The notes below the pieces were generated by a model. It saw only the letters and a program-made list of their open reading frames with translations, was not told the origin of the DNA and did not search any database. A stretch of 64,000 nucleotides of DNA from Apostichopus japonicus (taxonomy: Eukaryota; Echinodermata; Holothuroidea; Aspidochirotida; Stichopodidae): contig NC_092568.1 of assembly GCF_037975245.1 (NCBI RefSeq), positions 42,275,631-42,339,630 on the forward strand, in the 5' to 3' direction. Shown piece after piece: positions 24,391 through 37,196 of this stretch; position 1 is the stretch's first letter, and each line of letters starts with the position of its first letter. Position numbers and translations under genes: made by a program.

Positions 24391-25801
24391 GTACTGTTAC
24401 CTGACTGTGTTCACTATAAATTGAATAAAACAGTCTTCTTGTACAGTAAGTCTGTACCTGACTGTGTTCACTATAAATTGAATATAACAGTCTTGTTGTA
24501 CAGTAAGTCTGTACCTGACTGTGTTCACTATAAATTGAATATAACAGTCTTGTTGTACAGTAAGTCTGTACCTGACTGTGTTCACTATAAATTGAATATA
24601 ACAGTCTTGTTGTACAGTAAGTCTGTACCTGACTGTGTTCACTATAAATTGAATGAAACAGTCTTGTTGTACAGTAAGTCTGTACCTGACTGTGTTCACT
24701 ATAAATTGAATGAAACAGTCTTGTTGTACAGTAAGTCTGTACCTGACTGTGTTCACTATAAATTGAATATATAACAGTCTTGTTGTACAGTAAGTCTGTA
24801 CCTGACTGTGTTCACTATAAATTGAATATAACAGTCTTGTTGTACAGTAAGTCTGTACCTGACTGTGTTCACTATAAATTGAATATAACAGTCTTGTTGT
24901 ACAGTAAGTCTGTACCTGACTGTGTTCACTATAAATTGAATATAACAGTCTTGTTGTACAGTAAGTCTGTACCTGACTGTGTTCACTATAAATTGAATAT
25001 AACAGTCTTGTTGTACAGTAAGTCTGTACCTGACTGTGTTCACTATAAATTGAATATAACAGTCTTGTTGTACAGTAAGTCTGTACCTGACTGTGTTCAC
25101 TATAAATTGAATATAACAGTCTTGTTGTACAGTAAGTCTGTACCTGACTGTGTTCACTATAAATTGAATATAACAGTCTTGTTGTACAGTAAGTCTGTAC
25201 CTGACTGTGTTCACTATAAATTGAATATATAACAGTCTTGTTGTACAGTAAGTCTGTACCTGACTGTGTTCACTATAAATTGAATATATAACAGTCTTGT
25301 TGTACAGTAAGTCTGTACCTGACTGTGTTCACTATAAATTGAATGAAACAGTCTTGTTGTACAGTAAGTCTGTACCTGACTGTGTTCACTATGAATTGAA
25401 TATAACAGTCTTGTTGTACAGTAAGTCTGTACCTGACTGTGTTCACTATGAATTGAATAAAACAGTCTTGTTGCACAGTAAGTCTGTACCTGACTGTGTT
25501 CACTATAAATTGAATATAACAGTCTTGTTGTACAGTAAGTCTGTACCTGACTGTGTTCACTATAAATTGAATCAAACAGTCTTGTTGCACAGTAAGTCTG
25601 TACCTGACTGTGTTCACTATAAATTGAATCAAACAGTCTTGTTGTACAGTAAGTCTGTACCTGACTGTGTTCACTATAAATTGAATATAACAGTCTTGTT
25701 GTACAGTAAGTCTGTACCAGACTGTATTCACTATAAATTGAATCAAACACTCTTGTTGTACAGTAAGTCTGTACCTGACTGTGTTCACTATAAATTGAAA
25801 A
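24391..25801. repeat. 57-bp minisatellite, about 25 copies
   Basis: The very uniform unit contains GTACAGTAAGTCTGTAC, CTGACTGTGTTCACTATAAA and TTGAATATAACAGTC. Because 57 is a multiple of three, 19-residue peptide repeats are open on both strands for over 150 codons. Each unit can form a hairpin: GTACAG-TAAGT-CTGTAC, flanked by CAGTC and GACTG. Variation (TATA, AAAA, CAAA or GAAA after TTGAA; TATATA insertions) alters the frame, arguing against coding. Confidence 0.97.
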
Positions 25802-26570
25802 TATATTGGAAATGGTAGAGATGAATCAGTTACTGATTGAGCTCTCTACGTAGCTGCAGATCATTAGTTTACTTCCAGGTTTTAATACAAGGTTTGACGT
25901 ATTTAGTTGACACTTGGGGTTCCCTGAACCACGGCAACAATTTGGTATATAATTGACCTCTTTTTAATATACTGTAGATCCAAGTTAGATTTCATTTTCC
26001 ATTCAGCTCAGTAACATTGTACTATGATAGATAAAGTCATAAAAATGTGCACAAATGTGTACATTCATGTGCACATCTAGTGTATTGAGAAACAATCATG
26101 TAATTATGTAATTTTTTTTTAAAGAACCATATGTACATTAGGTTCATTCAAACAAGCATAAATCTGTTTTAGCAGACCAACATGTGCAAAATTTGAGACT
26201 GTTGTAATGCATGTTATTCCTTGTGTTCTAACTGTTTGGGAACCTTAAATCCCATTTGATTCCACTTCCTGTCCACCATTTACCACCTTCAGGTTTAAGG
26301 TATTTTGTCGGACTCATTAAGGCTGACTTATTTGTCTTTGTATTGAAAGATTTGAGTTGGATAGATAGGCTAGAAGATGTAAAGTAAATTACCTGCCAAA
26401 ACAGATTACCTTTCACAAGACATCATCAATCAACTCTTTGTGTGTAGATGCCAAAACAAATGTACAAGTACTGTATGTTCTCCATTGAAAGTTCAGCAAT
26501 ACATTTAGTACGTAGCCCGCTCATTTTGACGTGGTAAGAAGAGAAACTATATAATGTGAATTCTGTAAAT
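25802..26570 (+). other. NCKX intron 1, unique sequence
   Basis: No gene recognised; minus-strand open stretches of about 60 codons look like chance. Confidence 0.55.
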
Positions 26571-26690
26571 TGACTTCGTTCCTCGCTTACCTGTCTCCCC
26601 ACAACCATTTAACACTGTGCACCCTCTATGACCGGCTCCTCCGGTCACGGGCCTTCCTTTTCATGCTACCATCCAAAGTGTCTAGATCGT
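26571..26690 (+). mobile_element. Small MITE family, copy 1 (internally deleted)
   Basis: It starts TGACTTCGTTCCTCGCTTAC and continues CTGTCTCCCCACAACC, then TTTAACACTGTGCACCCTC, the palindrome-like GACCGG...CCGGTCA, and CCAAAGTGTCTAG. Compared with 34404-34573 it lacks about 45 bp between ACAACC and TTTAACAC. Confidence 0.75.
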
Positions 26691-26928
26691 TTTGGAATTT
26701 ATCTTTAATAATGGCTCAACAATCTACTGTTGGGACTTTTCCCTTTTGAGAAAGAAAGAGGACATATTAATTGAAGCAAATAGAAAATGTCTTAGAAATC
26801 AGATAATTCTGCATGGTCATCATTGTTAACCTTGAGTATTAAAACTAAGTAAACACTTGGTGATCTGATTCTCCAAATTATTCTCAGGCAATAAGAAATA
26901 TTTAAATTAGAATGTCTCATGAGAGGAG

Positions 26929-28131
26929 GAAAGTACTTTGAGAGTGGCTGCCATACCATTGCTACAGCCTATACACATGATTGAAGTAACCTTCATTGGT
27001 AAAGTACTTTGAGAGTGGCTGCCATACCATTGCTACAGCCTATACACTTGATTGAAGTAACCTTCATTGGTAAAGTACTTTGAGAGTGGCTGCCATACCA
27101 TTGCTACAGCCTATACACATGATTGAAGTAACCTTCATTGGTAAAGTACTTTGAGAGTGGCTGCCATACCATTGCTACAGCCTATACACATAATTGAAGT
27201 AACCTTCATTGGTAATGTACTTTGAGAGTGGCTGCCATACCATTGCTACAGCCTATACACATGATTGAAGTAACCTGCATTGGTAAAGTACTTTGAGAGT
27301 GGCTGCCATACCATTGCTACAGCCTATACACATAATTGAAGTAACCTTCATTGGTAAAGTACTTTGAGAGTGGCTGCCATACCATTGCTACAGCCTATAC
27401 ACATGATTGAAGTAACCTTCATTGGTAAAGTACTTTGAGAGTGGCTGCCATACCATTGCTACAGCCTATACACATGATTGAAGTAACCTGCATTGGTAAA
27501 GTACTTTGAGAGTGGCTGCCATACCATTGCTACAGCCTATACACATAATTGAAGTAACCTGCATTGGTAAAGTACTTTGAGAGCGGCTGCCATACCATTG
27601 CTACAGCCTTTACACATAATTGAAGTAACCTGCATTGGTAAAGTACTTTGAGAGCGGCTGCCATACCATTGCTACAGCCTATACACTTGATTGAAGTAAC
27701 CTGCATTGGTAAAGTACTTTGAGAGTGGCTGCCATACCATTGCTACAGCCTATACATATGATTGAAGTAACCTGCATTGGTAAAGTACTTTGAGAGTGGC
27801 TGCCATACCATTGCTACAGCCTATACACATGATTGAAGTAACCTGCATTGGTAAAGTACTTTGAGAGTGGCTGCCATACCATTGCTACAGCCTATACACA
27901 TGATTGAAGTAACCTGCATTGGTAAAGTACTTTGAGAGTGGCTGCCATACCATTGCTACAGCCTATACACATAATTGACGTAACCTGCATTGGTAAAGTA
28001 CTTTGAGAGTGGCTGCCATACCATTGCTACAGCCTATACACTTGATTGAAGTAACCTTCATTGGTAATGTACTTTGAGAGTGGCTGCCATACCATTGCTA
28101 CAGCCTATACACATGATTGACGTAACCTACA
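26929..28131. repeat. 71-bp minisatellite, about 17 copies
   Basis: The unit contains GTAAAGTACTTTGAGAGTGG, CTGCCATACCATTGCTACAG and CCTATACACATGATTGAAGT. Variation is limited to a few positions (CATGATTG/CATAATTG/CTTGATTG, CCTTCATTGG/CCTGCATTGG, GTGG/GCGG), with like variants clustered. Confidence 0.97.
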
Positions 28132-30799
28132 TCGGTTGGTTACTGTCTAGAAGTACTCATATTTTCATAACATTTAAGAAGTTAAGCTTTGACATTTCCT
28201 GACCATTAAGGGACAGCGCTTATCTTAGCACTTTACAACACAGTTGTATTGAAGCTAACTGTGTACATTGCATATACTGTAAGTGACCATGTGGGGAAAA
28301 TGCTTTTACAATTTGACAGTAAATTTATTTGTAAACCTGCTATGGAGGTACCGTAAGTCTGTGGTGTTCAAAATTACAACCACTACTGCCACTATTCTCT
28401 AGAAGTTAGAATTATGTAGAACACACTGTAACCAGTACTGTACAGAACCATTGGTAACATATATTATCAGCTGTCTTTCTCTGCCCCAGAGAAAATTATT
28501 GCCGCATGAGAGATTAGTTCACTTCTAATTGCATTCAAGACCATTTATTACCTCGTACACTCTCAATAAAAAGAGAAAGGAAAAACTGTAAATTTCAGTG
28601 AAACATTTTTCATTTTGCTTTCGAACTGAGTTTCATTAAGAAGCTTGAGTTATGAAACCAGTTAGTTTGATTCTGCAGACAAAGTTACTTGTAACTGAAG
28701 CCTGTGGTATCTTTTTCATTCTTGTTTGTGTACTAACTTAAACTGTTTTGGAAACCAATAATCACATTTAGGCCGTAAGAAGTATCTTAATTTACAATCT
28801 GACTGACTGGCTGAGCGATACTATGTGTCAGCCATTTATTGGATTCTTCTCAGAGCAATTTACCTTAGAAGTGTTCGATCATTTAGGTCAATTGATGGTT
28901 GTAAAACCCCCAGGCGCTCATCAAAATAAGATGAGCACTTAGGAGTGTTGGTACAATGCATGATGGGTAATTTGATGCCTTGAAGCAGCACATTACAAGG
29001 AGAGAAACATCAAGTTTTATTACACCAAAGGTTTCATCTCCTCTCTTCATTTAGATTTGATAGAACTGTCATTTTGCAGGTTTTTTTTCTTTTTCTTTCT
29101 TATACTACATACTAAGTAGAGTCGAGTTACTCTGGAGGATGTCAAATTCTTGCAGGCTATGGAAGTTTTGTTCATTGAGCTGTACAATTTGTAGAATAAA
29201 ATAGATATTTAACTATGACTTTTGGAAGGGTTTGTCATTTTAAATCCTGAAAAGATATGGAAAGTGAGCCGATTAACATGTAAAGTTGTTTCACACATTT
29301 TGAGGTTTAGACTTGATTCATGTCAGTTTGGCTGATGACTCATTCAATCATTGTTTAATGTGAGCTGAATATGAATTGGAGGATCTAATTTCCACTCAAT
29401 TTATTGTTAGAAATACAAGTTTCATCGTTATGTTACAAAACACACAAAGACAACCTTGAAAGCAGATCTCTGTGTCATTTATATTTGTCTCTCCTTTAGT
29501 TCTAATATTAGATATTTCATTTTACATATTCTTATTACTATCAGGTATTATTAAATTACCATGGTATTACCACCAACTTCCATATAGAGTTCCAGGATCC
29601 TCCTCCTCCTCCCAAAGTTTACCAATGCCCATAAGCTGGTGTAATACAATAATGTTTTATTGTTACACATTATCATTCAGTTCCCTCCCCCTTCCCCACC
29701 TTTGTCTTAATTCTGTGTGTGTATTATAAGTACTTTCACCCACTGTACTACTTGTAATGGTCGTTAGCTATTTGCAATATCAAATATAAAACTTCTATAT
29801 CATTTCCATGATTATCTCTGATTTCCATTACCAGATTTTAGTTTTGAATAATGTTTTGAATAATTATGTTTGAATAATTGAAAATCTAGCACATACACAC
29901 AGTATCAGGGCATGGCATGAAACACTCCACAAAATTGATACATGTATACATAGAGCATACAACATTTCATTATGCCTGAATGAATTCTGGTACGTATTCT
30001 AGGCTTAGTTCATAAAACTAACGTGGCTGAAATCTAAGATGTTGTGTGACGCACAGAGGTTTCATCGATGAAGTCAACCATAAGCTGTGGGGAGCTCTCC
30101 GTAATGAGTGCTCAGGTGAATGTTAATGCAGGCCAGTGTAGGGACAGTCAGGACTGCTCTACATGTGTACAGTGGTAGTAGCTGTATGGTAAGTTAATGG
30201 AATGTGTGGAATGAGAGTGGTATTTGATCTATGTCCTGTTGTCTGTGCTTCTGCTGGATTTAATTTCAATGTTTGGTGCTGCTATTAGCTCACTGGGATT
30301 TGAAATTCACCAGCCAATAGAGTAAATACAATTTTAATATCTTGACCGGGTATTATTTAAGTCCAGGCTGTGATTGATTCATGTTTTCACACTTTGTTAG
30401 TCCGTTCTACAATTCTAAAACTCTGCTGCCAGGGGATTTCCTATATAATGTTACAAAAGGGAAGAAACAGGCCAGGAATTTTGCACTCCTGAAGCCTTAA
30501 AATGACCTAAGCTCATTTTAATCCAGTTTAAATGCATTGCATTAATTGTTTCTGTGGTTTATCAAGTAACCATGGAAAGCATGCATTAAGTGTCCAGAGT
30601 TTGAAGAATTCTTGGATGATATGCATGCGTATCACTAAGGTAAAGATCACTTTGATTAGGTCAAGCATATTGATGATTGCTATCTCAAGTGAATCTATTA
30701 AATATTCACTGACTACGATGATACACGTAGGTACTTGTATGTGTAGACAGGTATGTCAGTGTTCTTCCCTCAGGTGATGAGGACTTACCCAGCTGTCTG
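28132..30799 (+). other. NCKX intron 1, unique AT-rich sequence
   Basis: No gene recognised. Open stretches at 29472-29729 and 30532-30777 show no domain or splice support. Confidence 0.55.
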
Positions 30800-31268
30800 T
30801 AAGCATATCTGGGATGATAAAACCAATAGTGCACTCCTAAAGAGTCACTGCACTGCACAATGATAATAAAACTAAAAGTGCACTCCTAAAGAGTCACTGC
30901 ACTACACAATGATAATAAAACTAAGAGTGCACTCCTAAAGAGTCACTGCACTACACAATGATAATAAGACCAAGAGTGCACTCCTAAAGAGTCACTGCAC
31001 TACACAAGACCAAGAGTGCACTCCTAAAGAGTCACTGCACTACACAATGATAATAAGACCAAGAGTGCACTCCTAAAGAGTCACTGCACTACACAATGAT
31101 AATAAAACTAAGAGTGCACTCCTAAAGAGTCACTGCACTACACAATGATAATAAGACCAAGAGTGCACTCCTAAAGAGTCACTGCACTACACAATAATGA
31201 TATAAATGGAGAGTGCACTCCTAAAGAGTCACCACACTACACTATGATAATAAAACCAAGAGTGCACT
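30800..31268. repeat. 49-bp minisatellite, about 9 copies
   Basis: The unit contains GAGTGCACTCCTAAAGAGTC and ACTGCACTACACAATGATAA. GAGTGCACTC is a 10-bp perfect palindrome in each unit. One copy is shortened near 31000. Confidence 0.95.
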
Positions 31269-31905
31269 CAACATAATATAGAGAAATCTGTCTATAATGT
31301 GATATTATCCTAATATCCTGAAATCCCCAAACAATGTAGCTACTAGCTAGGTCATTAACTGGATAATTTAGTACTTCATCATACCAAAAAGTGATCAGTT
31401 TGGGCAACAAAATGTTGATTTTAGAATTAACTTTTATAATCAGTGTTACAAAGATTACAAGGATATTGATAAGCTTGGTCATTGACAACCTTACTTGGAA
31501 CAGTAGTGGGTAAAGTTGGTTGCCCATTCAATGTGTAAAGGGTACTACATATGGAACACAGTAAACTTCATATGGAGCTGTATGAACAGGAATAACCCAA
31601 ACACACACAGGTACTACAGACTTGTACAAATATATCTGCTTGAAAAGACTGGAATATCAGGCTGACAAATTACTTCACTTAGTTGGAGGGTCCCACATTG
31701 AAAGAGTAAGACAGACCATCAACTCTTGCATCCCTTCCCTACCCATCCTTCCCTTCATCTGTTGTGACTGTCTCTGGAGAGATAAATTACTTTTCAAACC
31801 ATTTTTGGGTAAATGGCTATATATAGAGTAGGCTTATTACTTTGTGGTAAAAAGCCAAAATTAAGAAATGACTCCATTTTTTCTAGCATCTTTAAATTTC
31901 CTTAG
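31269..31905 (+). other. NCKX intron 1, unique sequence
   Basis: No gene recognised. Confidence 0.5.
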
Positions 31906-32096
31906 TTACTTCGTTCCCCGCTAACAATACGAAAAACATGTGTAGACACTTTGGGTGGTAGAATGAGAAGGAGGTCACTGACCGGATGTGACCGGTCACT
32001 GAGGGTGCACAGTGTTAAAAGATTACCAGGGCATACTAGACACGGTAGAATGCGGTGCTAAGGTTGTGGGGAGACAGGTAAGCGGGTCACTCGTAA
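31906..32096 (-). mobile_element. Small MITE family, copy 2 (most complete, inverted)
   Basis: It is the reverse orientation of copies 1 and 3, with the same core (ACACTTTGG, GGGTGCACAGTGTTAAAAG, TACCAGGGCATACTAGACAC, GGTTGTGGGGAGACAGGTAA). The ends TTACTTCGTTCCCCGCTAAC (left) and, inverted, TTACGAGTGACCCGCTTACC (right) are imperfect terminal inverted repeats. It is about 190 bp and non-coding. Confidence 0.8.
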
Positions 32097-33568
32097 ATAT
32101 ATAAACCAGTAAGTTTTATAATTTGTTATCTGCTAGAGTGATTTATAGTGCCTTCCACCTATTGAGAGCAATATTAATAACCAGCAAGTACAGTAGTGAG
32201 AATTAATTTCATTGTTAACAGACTGCTGCCCTTGGAGTAGTTTATTGTTTTACATCTAATCTGCTTATATGCTGGTCGTACTGTGGAACTGCTGGTGCTC
32301 ACAGAATTCATACTGTATGTAGTGTCATCATATGTATGTATGCATATATTGCAGTGTGATCGGGCTTTCAGCTTAGCTATGTAGCGATAGTGATATTTCG
32401 CTGAAATTTTGTCACTTTTTGCCACCATTATGTGTTTTGGTTTGAGTAGCAAAATGTCTTCCATCTTAACTATCCTGTCATTTTGGCACATCATTCTACC
32501 CCTGGGAGAGGTGATCAAGTAAAAAAAATGTAATTGTTTTCAGGTTTCCTATCTAGTTTGATGTCATTCTCTGTGAAAGGACTAACTGGGCAGATTTGCA
32601 ATTTTAACTTTTCAACAGTTTGTGTGTGGGATACGACATGTGAGAATGACCTAAATTGTTTGAGCCGATTACGATTTCTGCCTGCTCTTTAACGTCTCAC
32701 TGTAGTACATCGATTGTAATCAAGTTGCTGGTCCTATTAATGTATAGGTGAAACTTTCGTGAGCACAATTCAAAGGATATATCCACAACTTTTAAGCAGA
32801 ATAAGCAGAGGAATACTCTTTTATCGTTTTTGTTCTATTATTGCATGAATTAAAACTGTGAAGTGCATTCAGTAATACTGTTGGTTCTTTGTTTTTGCAA
32901 TGGGACATTGTTTATCCCTAGTAATAACTAGAACAATCCATATGTAATAAGTTCCTGACAGTGTCTCCACTCTGAAGGAAATATCCCGGAATACGACAAC
33001 ATCAGGAATTTTTTTGGAGAATAACACATGGTGGTTTGTATACACCCTACAGTAATTAGGGCAAATAACCGTTGAAATCCGGATTTCAGGATATGTAACG
33101 GCGCAGTTCGGGGCATACTATATCTGAAATGTTGAAACACTGGTTATTGATAACACAGTCTGCCAATGATCATGACAATTAACATGATATAATCTATTAA
33201 GAGTCTATCATCCTAGATGAGTTTTTGGTATACCCTCTACCTGTAATTGCCAACACTGTTTCTTTCTTCTTATCTTTTGCCTGCTGTTTTGTCTGCTAAG
33301 TAGGATCATAAGACAAGTTAAAGAGACAGACAGAAAGAAAATGACAACGTTACACATTACACATTGATAAACTGCTCAGAAATATTGCCAATCAAAAACA
33401 AATTCTCAAAGAGAAGCTTAGCTGAGCGTCTGCAATGTTGCTGCCTTTGTATGTGTTTGGATTACAGACTGAAAACTTAACATGTTAATTAACAAAACTC
33501 AATTAATATTTAACATTCAGTTTTACCCACTTGAGTCATGTTCCAATTTCTTTTTCATCCTTTTGCAG
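32097..33568 (+). other. NCKX intron 1, 3' part
   Basis: Unique sequence ending in a pyrimidine-rich tract (TTTCTTTTTCATCCTTTTGCAG) and the acceptor AG at 33567-33568. Open stretches on the minus strand at 32174-32518 and 32928-33140 have no recognisable domain. Confidence 0.6.
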
Positions 33569-33697
33569 CTAAAAAGAATGACCCGACCGAACACAGAACT
33601 GAGCCTCAGAGAGTGAATTTGCGACGTCTTCAGTCCGTAGAGGACAACAGCTCAGACTCTAGTGTAAATGAGTCAGAAATACATTGCATACCGTCTA
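33569..33697 (+). CDS. SLC24A: NCKX exchanger, second coding exon (extracellular N-terminal region)
   Basis: This 129-nt exon runs from acceptor AG 33567-33568 to donor GTGAGT at 33698. With the G left over from exon 1 it reads AKKNDPTEHRTEPQ and so on, residues 51-93, and leaves one base for codon 94. The segment is polar, with two N-glycosylation sequons (NSS at 77-79, NES at 84-86), and ends IHCIPS. In NCKX proteins a Cys two residues before a Pro, then an (I/L)xEFPxDxF motif, closes this extracellular segment; here the motif continues in the next exon. The matching phase and this junction make the exon secure although most of its sequence is poorly conserved in the family. Confidence 0.88.
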
Positions 33698-34403
33698 GTG
33701 AGTATTGAATTACAGAGAGGTCTGATGGCTGGGGGGGGGGGAGAGAGGAGGGAGTAGAGGGTGAGGGGTGCAGGCCAGGGAGGGGTGTAGGCCAGGGAGG
33801 CATGCAGACCAGGGAGGCCATAGTTCAAGGACCCTTCGTGGTTCTCAATACATCTGCTTAGTATAAACATGATGAAATAGAAAACTTATCTCATAAATCA
33901 TGATAAAGTTAGCTGTAAAATAACTTAATATCGGGTCACATCTCTCTCGCTACACCTGTCTCCACATGTGCAGATGTTTATTGTACTTCCATATCTACTG
34001 CAGTAAACAATGAATTATATTCTCCTTCATCAGATCATGACACTTCTCTCTTGTAACCACTAAAACTCAATTATGAATTGCTTTATCTCTACACGTGAGT
34101 TAAACTACTTGGACAATGCTGGGAAGATAAAGGGCAATGATGGTATGAATGTCAGTTTATTGTTTATGTTCAAACTCAGTGTGTTTTCAGTCAATCTTGA
34201 TCATTTATTCAGTTTGACCATTGGCATTGGTTGTTGTTCATTCTTTTGAGTTTGAATGATTACACAGCTTGCCAAACAGTTAGCAATGATCAATAAATAG
34301 TAAAGCATGTTGTTCTGATAGATCTCAGGCATTAAATCACTTAAACTGGACAAGAATTAAAAACTGATTACAAAATTATAATTAATTGGGAGATATACAA
34401 AAT
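33698..34403 (+). other. NCKX intron 2, start
   Basis: Intron 2 runs 33698-57562 (23,865 bp). This part has a poly-G/GA-rich tract at 33731-33760 followed by short tandem GCAGGCCAGGGAGG-like units; the rest is unique. Confidence 0.6.
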
Positions 34404-34573
34404 TTACTTCGCTCCTCCCTTACCTGTCTCCTCACAACCTTAGCACCTCATTCTACCGTGTCTAGTATGCCCTGGTAATCTTTTAACACTGTGCACCCTC
34501 AACAACCGGTTCCTCCGGTCGTTGCCCTTCCTTCTCATTCTACCATCCAAAGTGTCTACACATGCGTTTTCAT
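34404..34573 (+). mobile_element. Small MITE family, copy 3
   Basis: It starts TTACTTCGCTCCTCCCTTAC and has the same order of modules as copy 2 in opposite orientation, including TAGCACCTCATTCTACCGTG, GCCCTGGTAATCTTTTAACA and CATCCAAAGTGTCTACACAT. It loses similarity before the right inverted terminus, so that end is truncated. Confidence 0.8.
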
Positions 34574-35690
34574 AGGAGGGGAGGGGTGGAGGTGAGGTGA
34601 AGGAGAAGGGAAGAGAGGAGGATGGAGTGAAAGGAAGATGGAGGAAGACTAATGCTCTGTGAACTCCTAATATCCTTGATCTCCTGCAAACTTGTCCTGA
34701 AGGAATGTAGCAGTGTTACATATAGAAAATGCTAATCTCGCCAATGTACAGCTGGACAAGGAAGTTGATGTGTTTGTTGCAGGTTGGAAGTAACTTACAC
34801 TCTCATCACTGTTGTAAAATATGTAGCCTCTCCTGTTGTGATAGGCTGCAGGTGTGATGGGGTTTGTTGTCAAGCCGACAGCATAAACAGCGATACATCA
34901 GAGAGCTGGTTAGTAATCTTCATCTAGGTATCCATAATTTATGTGGCAAGTCAGATATGTGGGGGTAGTGTACATTATGGTAATGTCATGTTGTTGAGCA
35001 TTTATTGCATTTTAATCTTGTATGAACATGTCTGCTGTGACCTATACTTAGTGAGACCTAGAATTGATCCAAAACTTATAATTTGATTGCATTTATCTAA
35101 CGAAGTATGGCCTTAAACTATTTAGATACCAGAGATAAAGGTCATTGTCTAGCTTGTTGTGGTCAAATTTTGCAAGATAACCCAAGCTTTATAAGTATTT
35201 TGTATAAACAATAAGTTCAGTTCACACTTGTCTGAAAGCTCTAATTGAATTACTACTTAATACCAAATCAATCAAATAAATCATTTTGGTATCCTCTGAA
35301 AGTCACAACTTTAGATTTCAAAAATTCAAAAGGTTGGCTTGTTTCTAATCCCCAAAATGATTTACATAATGATGTTGTAGGGAGTATTTGGCCTATTGTC
35401 TGGTTAAAGCTCAGTATACAGTACTGTCACTGTTGATATAATGTGCTGAGGCACTTGCTGGCCGTGTTTGATGCAAAACATGTTCACGTGATGGCTAGAT
35501 CAAATCAAAGTATGCGTGGTGTTGTTCATAAAAGTACAGTGGGCTTTTTGCAGCCAGTTTAGCCCAACACCTGTACATGTCTACAGCTCCGTATTGGATT
35601 ATATGTGTGTGTTACATGTCAGTATGAATGTGCACCTAGTTTTGTATGTTCACAAGTCATGGTGTTTCATCCATTCCAGATGAACACATT
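34574..35690 (+). other. NCKX intron 2, unique sequence
   Basis: No gene recognised. A purine-rich G/A stretch lies at 34575-34645. Confidence 0.5.
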
Positions 35691-36308
35691 TATGGATCAT
35701 GACTTAATATCAATGAGGTAACTACATACAGTACATAGTCTACTTAGCAGAGAAAAATAACTCTTTCAGCCCTGTTGGTGCTGGTTATTCATATGCTTAT
35801 TTATAGATGACTCAATGAGGTAACTACATACAGTACATAGTCTACTTAGCAGAAAAAAATAACTCTTTCAGCCCTGTTGGTGCTGGTTATTCATATTCTT
35901 ATTTATGGATGACTCAATGAGGTAACTACTGTACATATGTATATAGTCTACTTAGCAGAAAAAATAACTCTTTCAGCCCTGTTGGTGCTGGTTATTCATA
36001 TGCTTATTTATAGATGACTCAATGAGGTAACTACATATGTATAGTCTACTTAGCAGAAAAAATAACTCTTTCAGCCCTGTTGGTACTGGTTATTCATATG
36101 CTTATTTATAGATGACTCAATGAGGTAACTACATATGTATAGTCTACTTAGCAGAAAAAAATAACTCTTTCAGCCCTGTTGTTGCTGGTTATTCATATGC
36201 TTATTTATGGATGACTTAATATCAATGAGGTAACTATATACATAGTCTACTTAGCAGAAAAAATAACTCTCTCAGCCCTGTTGGTACCGGTTATTCATAT
36301 ATATGCTT
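35691..36308. repeat. About 102-bp minisatellite, six copies, with transposon footprints
   Basis: The unit contains CTTAGCAGAAAAAATAACTC, TTTCAGCCCTGTTGGTGCTG and GATGACTCAATGAGGTAACT. Copies differ next to GAGGTAACTA: copies 1-2 have CATACAGTACATAG, copy 3 CTGTACATATGTATATAG, copies 4-5 CATATGTATAG and copy 6 TATACATAG. These differences fit TA-targeted insertion and excision (see findings). Confidence 0.93.
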
Positions 36309-36559
36309 CATAATGTCTTGGTAGATTATATGTAATAATAAGTACTATATTCGATAGTTGAAAATAATATCCATAAAATTCATATTCCCAAAGCACAGCC
36401 CTTAGGAATTCACTGTTTGACTACATGCATAAATTGAAACATAATTAACAAATATGTAGGTGTGCAAGTACTGCCTTTGGTGTACATATGTCCACATAAA
36501 CAATTCAGCCGTGACCAATATTATACATGTACAGGCTCTAATGATAATAATAACATAAG

Positions 36560-37196
36560 AGGCTGTCCTCTCCAGTCTCCATGTATGCTGTCATCTGTGT
36601 ACAGGGTACAGAGGACACTCTGTATTTGTGAGGACTGTGAGGCTGTCCTCTCCAGTCTCCATGAGTGCTGTTATCTGTGTACAGGGTACAGAGGACACTC
36701 TGTATTTGTGAGGACTGTGAGGCTGTCCTCTCCAGTCTCCATGTATGCTGTCATCTGTGTACAGGGTACAGAGGACACTCTGTATTTGTGAGGACTGTGA
36801 GGCTGTCCTCTCCAGTCTCCATGAGTGCTGTTATCTGTGTACAGGGTACAGAGGACACTGTATTTGTGAGGACTGTGAGGCTGTCCTCTCCAGTCTCCAT
36901 GTATGCTGTCATCTGTGTACAGGGTACAGAGGACACTCTGTATTTGTGAGGACTGTGAGGCTGTCCTCTCCAGTCTCCATGAGTGCTGTTATCTGTGTAC
37001 AGGGTACAGAGGACACTCTGTATTTGTGAGGACTGTGAGGCTGTCCTCTCCAGTCTCCATGAGTGCTGTCATCTGTGTACAGGGTACAGAGGATACTCTG
37101 TATTTGTGAGGACTGTGAGGCTGTCCTCTCCAGTCTCCATGAATGCTGTCATCTGTGTACAGGGTACAGAGGACACTCTGTATTTGTAAGGACTGT
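36560..37196. repeat. 80-bp minisatellite, eight copies
   Basis: The unit contains GAGGCTGTCCTCTCCAGTCT, GCTGTCATCTGTGTACAGGG and TACAGAGGACACTCTGTATT. Two unit types (ATGTATGCTGTC and ATGAGTGCTGTT) alternate at first. One copy has a 2-bp deletion. Open frames of 60-109 codons are repeat artefacts. Confidence 0.96.

Noticed and set aside
24397-25818. Open frames with 19-residue repeats on both strands
   Set aside because: A 57-bp unit length keeps any frame without a stop open on both strands; unit variants break the frame, and no transcript signal is seen.
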